Notes under the pieces: generated by a model
Database searches by the model: none
The model's input: the letters and a program-made list of their open reading frames with translations, nothing else
Told to the model about the DNA's origin: nothing
Shown here: positions 58,060 through 64,000 of the stretch, piece after piece
Position numbering within the stretch: position 1 is the stretch's first letter
How the letters are laid out: each line of letters begins with the position of its first letter
Position numbers and translations under genes: made by a program
Assembly: GCA_963777975.1 (NCBI GenBank)
Contig: CAVZSO010000013.1
Span: 372,001-436,000, forward strand
Length of the DNA: 64,000 bases
Direction: 5' to 3'
From: CSP1-4 sp963777975
GTDB lineage: Bacteria > Chloroflexota > Limnocylindria > Limnocylindrales > CSP1-4

Positions 58060-59305
58060 CTATCGCAGCGGCTTGAGGTGGGTGAACGGCTCGTCGTCGG
58101 GCAGCTGGTCCCACGCGAGCCCGTCGTCCTGGGCGGCGATATAGCGCGGATCCAGGCCGAGCTCGTGCAGCACGATGTTGCGCGCCTGTGGGATCGCCGA
58201 CGCCTTGTAGAACGCGAGATGCCGGTTGAATCCCTGTCTGCCGAAGCCGCAGTCGGTCGAAAGCACGAGCTTGTCGGCGGGGATGTACTCCAGCGCTCGA
58301 CGGATCCGGTCGGCGACCACCTCGGGGAAGTCGGCCTGCAGCGAACGGTGGCTCACCACGCCGACGGCGACCTTCTTCTTCAAGGAGTCCCGGTAGGGCC
58401 CGAAGAGCGGGAGCTCGCGGAGGTCGTTCTCCGTCGCCTCGACCGTCCAGACGTCACCTCTGAGACGCTCGAGGTAGATCTCGACGGAGTTCGCGTACGA
58501 CTCGTCGCTGAAGACCTTCTGCATGTTCGGATTGCCCCAGCAGGTGTGGATCCAGATCTCCACATCGTCGAGGCCCTCGATCTCGCGGTTGAAGCAGTCG
58601 ACGAGGAAGTCGAGCAGCTTCGTCTCCTCCGGGTAGTAGCAGGCTATGAAATGAAGCGTCGGCTCCTCGACCTGGATGACCTTGCAGCCCGACGCGACCA
58701 GCTGCCGCAGCTCCAGATTCATGGCCTCCGCCATGTCCCAGGTCAGCTGCATCTTGTCGTCGAGGTCGTAGTGGTCGGAGTGGCTGTCGAGGAAGAACGC
58801 CAGCACCTGCGCGGAGCACGTCCCGAACTTGATCGCCTTGCCCGACGCCGCGCTCTGCTGGGCGATCCGCCAGATCTTCGCGTACTCGAGCGGGTTCTTC
58901 GGGTCGTGCTCGACCTTCGACGACGACCCGCGGCCAGCGCCATGTCTTGTAGATCGAGTCGAGCATCGTCCCCGTCGGGTAGGAGAGCAGCGGCGAGCGC
59001 GTGTTGCGCGTCTGCAGCTCCTCGTGCTCGAGCCCCCTCCAGCGTTGGAGCGGATAGTGATGCCACGAGCGGCCCGCGACGTCCTCGTCGAGGTGGTAGT
59101 CCCCGGTCGTCAGGATGTCGAGGCCGGCCCGCTCCTGGTCGGAGACCACGATCGCGTGTGCGTCGGCGAACTGCTCCCGGAACCACGGATCCATCATCGC
59201 GGTGTCGAGCGGCCGGCCCCACATGTTCTGCGTGTACCAACGGGGACGCGGCCACGAGCCCGTCACCGTCGCGGGGAGCATCAGGTCCTTCGTCGCTGTG
59301 AACAC
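58060..59305 (-). CDS. MetE-core-like zinc methyltransferase, frame broken once
   Basis: About 414 residues corresponding to the catalytic half of cobalamin-independent methionine synthase, without the N-terminal MetE duplicate. ATVTGSWPRPRWY is the opening motif. The four zinc ligands are visible: His and Cys in IHTCWGN, Glu in TVEATEN and Cys in LSTDCGFGRQ. Start: second of two GTG codons (59305), five bases after AAGGAGG. The frame breaks near 58916-58930 (TWRWPRV, then EHDPKNPLEYAKIW). Core MetE proteins in other phyla take methyl groups from corrinoid proteins. Acceptor or donor here may be homocysteine or the imported substrate. Confidence 0.85.
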
Positions 59306-59342
59306 CACGGCCTCCTTCGTCTCGACGCGGAGTCGCGTCCGG

Positions 59343-60464
59343 TCATCGCACCCGGACGCCGAAGATGTCGTCGCCGGCCGCGGAGAGCAGTGCCTCGCCG
59401 GCATGGTCGAACAGGTGCAGACGGCGGACGTCCAGCGCGACCGTCGTGGCTTGGCCGTCGGCGAGGTCCAGCGTCGGGTCGACCAGCGCCTTGGTGATCC
59501 TGTCGCCGAGCTCGAGATCGACGACCGTCTCACCGCCGAGCGGCTCGGTCGTGACGACGGTCGCAGGGATGCCGCCCTCCGACCGGACGCCGACGTCCTC
59601 CGGGCGAACGCCGATCATGCACACGGCGCCTTCCTCCACGCGCCCGCGCAGAGGAGTGGAGGCGTCGGCGGCAACCTCGAGGTCGAATTGGGTGTGGTGC
59701 ACCTCGAGATGGCCGTCGGCCCAGGCCGCGGCTCCGTGGAGAAAGTTCATAGGGGGCGACCCGACGACCGTCGCCACGAACCGGTTGGCGGGCCGGTGGT
59801 AGATGTCCTCCGGGGGCGCGATTTGTTGGAGCCGCCCCTGCCGTAGGACGGCAACACGATCTGCCATGCTCATCGCTTCGATCTGATCGTGAGTGACGTA
59901 GACGACCGTGCGGCCGAGCTCGCGCTGGAGCCGCTTCAGCTCGGCGCGCATCTCCATGCGCAACAGCGCGTCGAGCGCGGAGAGCGGCTCGTCGAGAAGG
60001 AGCGCCCGGGGGTCGCGCACCATCGCGCGGCCGAGCGCCACCCGCTGACGCTCGCCTCCCGACAGCTTCGCGGGCTTGCGCTTGAGAAGGGGCTGTATCT
60101 TCAGCACCGCCGCGACCTCCGATACGCGGCGCTCGATCTCCCGCTTCGGCACTCTTGCCTGCCTCAGCGGGAACGCGAGATTGTCGCGCACCGACTTGTC
60201 GGGGTAGAGCGCGAGGTTCTGGAACATGATCGCGATGTCCCGGTCCCCGGGGTAGACGTCGGTGATGCGCTCGCCCCCGGCGTACACGTCGCCTTGGTCG
60301 GGCTTCTCCAGGCCGACGATCGTGCGCAGCATCGTCGTCTTTCCTGCGCCGGGAGGGCCGAGAACGGCGAAGAACTCGCCATCCTCCACCTCGAGAGAGA
60401 CGTCGTCGAGCGCCGTCACTGCCCCGAACCGCTTCGTCACGCCGTCGAGCCTGATCCCGGCCAT
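59343..60464 (-). CDS. CUT1-type ABC transporter ATPase (MalK/UgpC-like), canonical subunit
   Basis: 373 residues. Walker A GPPGAGKTT at 36-44, Q-loop in MFQNLALYPDKSV, signature LSGGERQRVALGRAM, Walker B LLLDEPLSALD, His switch VYVTHD. The C-terminal TOBE/OB region (GVRPEDVGV) is the MalK-type regulatory domain. TGATG overlap with the second ATPase gene. Energises import of a sugar-like solute. Confidence 0.95.
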   Translation of the reverse strand: MAGIRLDGVTKRFGAVTALDDVSLEVEDGEFFAVLGPPGAGKTTMLRTIVGLEKPDQGDVYAGGERITDVYPGDRDIAIMFQNLALYPDKSVRDNLAFPLRQARVPKREIERRVSEVAAVLKIQPLLKRKPAKLSGGERQRVALGRAMVRDPRALLLDEPLSALDALLRMEMRAELKRLQRELGRTVVYVTHDQIEAMSMADRVAVLRQGRLQQIAPPEDIYHRPANRFVATVVGSPPMNFLHGAAAWADGHLEVHHTQFDLEVAADASTPLRGRVEEGAVCMIGVRPEDVGVRSEGGIPATVVTTEPLGGETVVDLELGDRITKALVDPTLDLADGQATTVALDVRRLHLFDHAGEALLSAAGDDIFGVRVR

Positions 60465-61498
60465 CAGACCGCCAGACCCGTTGCGTCGTCGAAGTAGCGG
60501 AGCCGTGCCGTGTCGGCGGCGACGCCGACGTTCTCGCCCACGTGCGGCCGGCGTCCCGGGGCCCCGATCGCGCGCAGCGCGTGCTCGCCCAGTTCGAGGT
60601 GGACGATGTCCTTGGCCCCGAGCGGCTCGACGAGCACGACCCGGGCCTGCAGCCGGGCCGCCGCGTCGTCGGGTGCGACCAGCGAGAGGGCCTCCGGTCG
60701 GACGCCGACGGTGAGCGACTCCGTGCGCCCCTCGGGCGCTTGCTCGGGAAGCACCGTCGCCGGGAGGAAGTTCATCTGGGTCGATCCGACGAACCCGGCG
60801 ACGAAGCGGTTGCGCGGCCGGTGGTAGATCTCCTCGGGCGAGCCGTACTGCTGGAGTTCGCCGAAGTTCATCACCGCGATCTGGTCGGCCATGCTCATGG
60901 CCTCGACCTGGTCGTGCGTGACGTAGACCATCGTCTGGCCGATCTCGTGCTGGATCTGCTTCAGCTCGGTGCGCATGTACGCGCGGAAGGCCGCGTCGAG
61001 GTTCGAGAACGGCTCGTCGAGCAGGAAGATCGCGGGCTTGACGATCATGCTCCGGCCGAGCGCGACCTTCTGCATGTCGTTCACCGAGAGGGCCGCCGCC
61101 TTGCGGTCGAGGCTGCCGGATAGCCCTACGATCTCCGCGACGCGACGCACCTCACCGTCCCGGTCGGCCTTGGAGCGGTCGCTCTTCCTTGCCCGCAGGC
61201 CGAAAGCAAGATTGTCGTAGACGTTCATGTGCGTGAAGATCGCGTAGTTCTGGAACACGAACCCGACGTTGCGCTTGCCGGGGGAGACGCGCGTGATCGG
61301 CTTGCCGTCGAAGAGGATCTCCCCCTGCGTGGGGGACTCCAGCCCAGAGATCATGTTCATCGTCGTCGTCTTGCCGCAGCCCGACGGGCCGAGCAGGGCG
61401 ACGAACGATCCGTGGGGTACGTGCAGCTCGAGATCCTTCACGGCGACGACCCCACCGGGGAACTCCTTCGTCAGCGACTCGATGCGGATCTCGGCCAC
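60464..61498 (-). CDS. CUT1-type ABC transporter ATPase with altered signature motif
   Basis: 344 residues from the GTG at 61498. Walker A GPSGCGKTT and Walker B FLLDEPFSNLDAAF are normal, but the ABC signature reads LSVNDMQ (137-143) rather than LSGGQ. A TOBE region ends the protein (GVRPEALSLV). Paired with the canonical ATPase next door, it forms a heterodimer with one degenerate site, as in GlpS/GlpT glycerol-3-phosphate importers of rhizobia. Because of a frame break in the permease gene, the raw frame runs on from that gene. Confidence 0.92.
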   Translation of the reverse strand: MAEIRIESLTKEFPGGVVAVKDLELHVPHGSFVALLGPSGCGKTTTMNMISGLESPTQGEILFDGKPITRVSPGKRNVGFVFQNYAIFTHMNVYDNLAFGLRARKSDRSKADRDGEVRRVAEIVGLSGSLDRKAAALSVNDMQKVALGRSMIVKPAIFLLDEPFSNLDAAFRAYMRTELKQIQHEIGQTMVYVTHDQVEAMSMADQIAVMNFGELQQYGSPEEIYHRPRNRFVAGFVGSTQMNFLPATVLPEQAPEGRTESLTVGVRPEALSLVAPDDAAARLQARVVLVEPLGAKDIVHLELGEHALRAIGAPGRRPHVGENVGVAADTARLRYFDDATGLAV

Positions 61499-61500
61499 GA

Positions 61501-62368
61501 CTACCGCTTGATCGCGCCGAAGGTCAACCCGCGTACGAGGTAGCGCTGGATCGCGAGCCCCAGGATCGCCGGAGGGATGATGAGGATGAGTCCGAGCGCC
61601 GCCTGAGGTCCATATTCCTGGCCCGGCCCCAGCGGACTGCAGCCCGTTCAGGAAGACGGGGGCGGTCTCGACTTTTTCGGCCGTGAGCACGAGAGCCAGC
61701 AGGAAGTCGCTCCAGTTGAGGATGAACACGAACAGCGCCGTCGCGGCCAGGCCACCGCGCACCTGTGGCAGCACGGCCTTGAAGAATGCGCCCCACTGGC
61801 TACAGCCGTCCACGATCGCCGCCTCCGCGATTTCGCGAGGTACCTCCTGGAAGAAGCTCCGCATCAGCCACACCACGAACGGGAAGGTGACCGCGCCGTA
61901 GATCAGGATGAGCCCGATGTACGTGTCGACGAGTTCCAGGTACGAGTACATGATCAGCAGCGGGATGACGATCGCGATCGGCGGGAACATGCGCAGCTGC
62001 AGGATCTGGAATGGCAGGAACGGGCCGCCCGCGCGATAGCGCGCGATCCCGTAGGCCGTCAGCGTCCCCACGAGCATTGCGAGGATCGTCCCTCCGGTCG
62101 CAGAGACGAGGCTGTTCACGATCGAGTTCGTGGCGTCTGTCGGCGCCGCCTCGAAGAACCCGGTCTCCGTTCCGCGGCCGAAGATCTTCTTGAAGTTCTC
62201 GAGCGTCCAGTCGTGCGGTAGCCAGTAGACGCCGTCGACCGGCTGCCATTCGTCCTGCGGCTTGAACGCCATCGTCACGATCCAGTACAGCGGGAACAGG
62301 AAGACGACCGCGAAGAGCAGGATCGAAAGCACCTTGCCGCCTCTCCGGAGTACCTCGAGACCCGTCAT
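61501..62368 (-). CDS. ABC transporter permease (MalG-like), frame broken once
   Basis: About 288 residues with six membrane helices. The cytoplasmic EAA loop is EIAEAAIVDGCSQWGAFFKAVLP. Near 61615-61632 the frame shifts; corrected, the end reads QEYGPQAALG to GLTFGAIKR and stops at 61501, two bases before the ATPase start. ATG overlaps the other permease by four bases. Confidence 0.92.
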
Positions 62369-63414
62369 CGTGCCGTAGCCTCAGCCTCGATGGCCTCCTC
62401 GAGCGTGATGCCGACCTCCCCCGTCGGCGGCGGGGCGCCTTCCTCCGCGATCTCCTCCGACGCGGCCTCGATGGGACGGATCGCCCGCATCGCGATCAGG
62501 CTGACCATGATCAGTACGAGAATGGCGACAGCGCTCGTGTATCCCCAGCGGGTACCGATGAACGTCTCCCGGTAGAGGTAGACGGACATCGTCTGGGTCG
62601 CGTCGCCGGGGCCGCCCTGTGTCATGAGCCAGGCGGAGTCGAAGAGCTTGAGCGTCTCCATCGCGCGGATGATCAGCGCGATCAGGATGATCGGCTTCAT
62701 CATCGGGAGCACGAGATGGCGGAGCTGGAAGAACCACCCCGCGCCGAGGATGCGGGCGGCGTTCATCTGATCCTCCGGTAACGCCACCAGCCCGCTCAGC
62801 AGGATCAGGAACATCAAGGGCGTCCACTGCCACACGTCGGCGATGACGACGGAGTAGAGCGCGATGTCAGGGTCCGTCAGCCAGCCAATGTCGATCGTCC
62901 CGGGCAACAGCCACGACAAGGCCGCGTTCACGGGCCCGTCCCCCTGGAAGAGCATGTAGAAGATGAAGCCCGTCACGGCCGGCACGACCATCATTGGCAG
63001 CAGGAACACGACGACGAGCAGGCTGCGCCCGCGGAACTGCTTCAGGACGAGCAGCGCCAGGGCGAACCCCAGCGCAAACTCGATTGTCACGGCAAGCACG
63101 GTGACGAGCACGGTCCGCCACAGCGCTGACCAAAAGGCGTCCCCCGAGATCGCCTCCCAGTAGTTGTCGAACCACAGCCAGTCTCTGTAGGCGTCGTACC
63201 ATGGCGTCCCGCTCTGGGGCGTCCAGCCCGTGAACGAGATGTATATCGCGACGACCGCCGGGAACAGGATCACGAAGAGCAGCAGCAGCTGCCCCGGCGT
63301 GATCAGGGTCTGGGCGACCGCTCCCTCCGACCGCGCGAAGCGGGCCAGCAAGCGCCCCTTTGGCGCCTGCTGGCCCGTCGACTCGGCCTCGTCGATCAGA
63401 GGAGCTTCGGCCAA
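62365..63414 (-). CDS. ABC transporter permease (MalF-like)
   Basis: Membrane subunit with six helices after a polar N-terminus. EAA-like loop is ALPEDQMNAARILGAGWFFQL; FIFYMLFQGDGPVN and WLMTQGGPGDATQTMSVYLY are typical of CUT1 permeases. Start uncertain: TTG at 63414 gives 349 residues, ATG at 63483 overlaps the binding-protein gene by 88 bases, and a CTG at 63399 would overlap its stop as CTGA. Confidence 0.9.
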   Translation of the reverse strand: MAEAPLIDEAESTGQQAPKGRLLARFARSEGAVAQTLITPGQLLLLFVILFPAVVAIYISFTGWTPQSGTPWYDAYRDWLWFDNYWEAISGDAFWSALWRTVLVTVLAVTIEFALGFALALLVLKQFRGRSLLVVVFLLPMMVVPAVTGFIFYMLFQGDGPVNAALSWLLPGTIDIGWLTDPDIALYSVVIADVWQWTPLMFLILLSGLVALPEDQMNAARILGAGWFFQLRHLVLPMMKPIILIALIIRAMETLKLFDSAWLMTQGGPGDATQTMSVYLYRETFIGTRWGYTSAVAILVLIMVSLIAMRAIRPIEAASEEIAEEGAPPPTGEVGITLEEAIEAEATAR

Positions 63415-64000
63415 GCCGCCTGCTGCGCCTTGAGCGCCGTGATCTGCTTGGCCCGCCCGCGGCGATTCGTGATCTTCTCCCATGAGTTCGCCACGGCCGC
63501 CATCGCCGCCTCCGCCGACGTCTGCTTCGAGAGCACCTTCTGGAGCTCGGTGTCGAGCGCCTGGGTGTACTCGGCCGCGCCGATCATGCCGGCGATCGTG
63601 GGCGCAGTCCGTGGGATGAGCTGCTTGAGCTTGTCCGCCGCGTACGGCTTGTACGAGGCCCGGACGAGCGGATCGTTCAGCTGGGCGAGGCGGTTGGGGT
63701 CGAAGTACCCGCCGGGGTTCCCGGTGTACCAGGACGAGATCCGGCCGCCCGAGATGTACTGGAGGACGAGGTACGCCGCCTCGTGGAACTTCTTGTCGGA
63801 GAACGCATTGACGCCGAACTGCGAGTTGAAGTAGATCACCGGCCGGCGCACCAGCTTGCCGTTGACGACTCGGCCCGGAGCGAGCTCGGGGCGCAGGAAC
63901 TTACCGAAGCCCTTGTCGAGGGGGCTGCCCTTGACGATGAACTTCGTCGCGTTCGAGAACACGCTGGCCATGGCCGCCTGACCGGCACCGAGCGCGGCGT
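63396..64000 (-). CDS. ABC transporter solute-binding protein, 5' end outside window
   Basis: C-terminal 201 codons of an extracellular binding protein of the sugar type: VIYFNSQFGVNAFSDKKFHEAAYLVLQYISGG, YTGNPGGYFDPNRLAQL, and a terminal helical region ending KAQQAAWPKLL. The frame is open past 64000, so the signal peptide and N-terminal lobe are missing. The GYFDPNR region resembles binding proteins of GlpV/CUT1 clusters. Ligand unknown. Confidence 0.88.
   Translation of the reverse strand, partial: AALGAGQAAMASVFSNATKFIVKGSPLDKGFGKFLRPELAPGRVVNGKLVRRPVIYFNSQFGVNAFSDKKFHEAAYLVLQYISGGRISSWYTGNPGGYFDPNRLAQLNDPLVRASYKPYAADKLKQLIPRTAPTIAGMIGAAEYTQALDTELQKVLSKQTSAEAAMAAVANSWEKITNRRGRAKQITALKAQQAAWPKLL

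Overview
The window is high-GC DNA in two unlike parts. Positions 1 to about 50,050 are a dense block of housekeeping genes, nearly all on the minus strand and often joined by ATGA or GTGA stop/start overlaps. Gene content, the short EF-Ts, an N-terminal-coiled-coil protein of a type I associate with Chloroflexota, and overall gene order suggest a Chloroflexota-like bacterium; this taxonomic guess is moderate at best. From about 50,050 to 64,000 lies an accessory region: a corrinoid/folate one-carbon cluster beside a CUT1-type ABC importer.

Layout of the left part. ispG-rseP-dxr-cdsA-uppS-frr-pyrH-tsf-rpsB (257-8368) make isoprenoid precursors, membrane carriers, UMP kinase and translation factors. 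yraN, a small PLDc_N-like membrane protein, a plus-strand membrane protein and tRNA-Gly(TCC) follow (8567-9872). An accessory islet (9979-15035) holds a large STAND-like ATPase, a membrane protein with five perfect 78-bp tandem repeats, and an MBL-fold hydrolase. Then come rnhB, rplS, trmD, rimM, khpA, rpsP, a DUF3352 protein, ffh, an MFS exporter (plus strand), ftsY, smc, rnc, acpP, nusB, an Asp23 protein, plsX, rpmF, a DUF177 protein, a coiled-coil protein, coaD, rsmD, recG, fakA, a second Asp23 protein, rpmB (plus strand), dtd, rpe, rlmN, fmt, def, priA, gmk, an RluA-family synthase, lspA and ileS.

The right part. A divergent pair opens it: the first ~90 codons of a UroD-family (MtaA/CmuA-like) methyltransferase on the minus strand and an IclR regulator on the plus strand. 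Downstream of iclR are a corrinoid protein, a MetV-like Cys-rich protein, MetF, a methyl-THF:corrinoid methyltransferase, a RamA-like [2Fe-2S]/ASKHA reactivase, DUF1638 and a PF13769-like small protein. Convergent to these are a sugar-isomerase-like TIM barrel, a MetE-core zinc methyltransferase, two ABC ATPases, two permeases and the C-terminal part of a solute-binding protein that runs off the window. Together they look like import of a methylated compound and transfer of its methyl group through a corrinoid protein to folate; a split methionine synthase is the main alternative.

Two cautions. First, the UroD fragment is fused in frame to an ileS that lacks its own N-terminus, so the two parts may have been joined by misassembly near 50,055. 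Second, many genes carry single-base frame breaks (rpsB, DUF3352, MFS, smc, fmt, priA, iclR, mtr, the ASKHA gene, DUF1638, the MetE-like gene, one permease). Because rpsB is essential and its break sits in a C/G homopolymer, sequencing error is the simplest explanation and these are not called pseudogenes.
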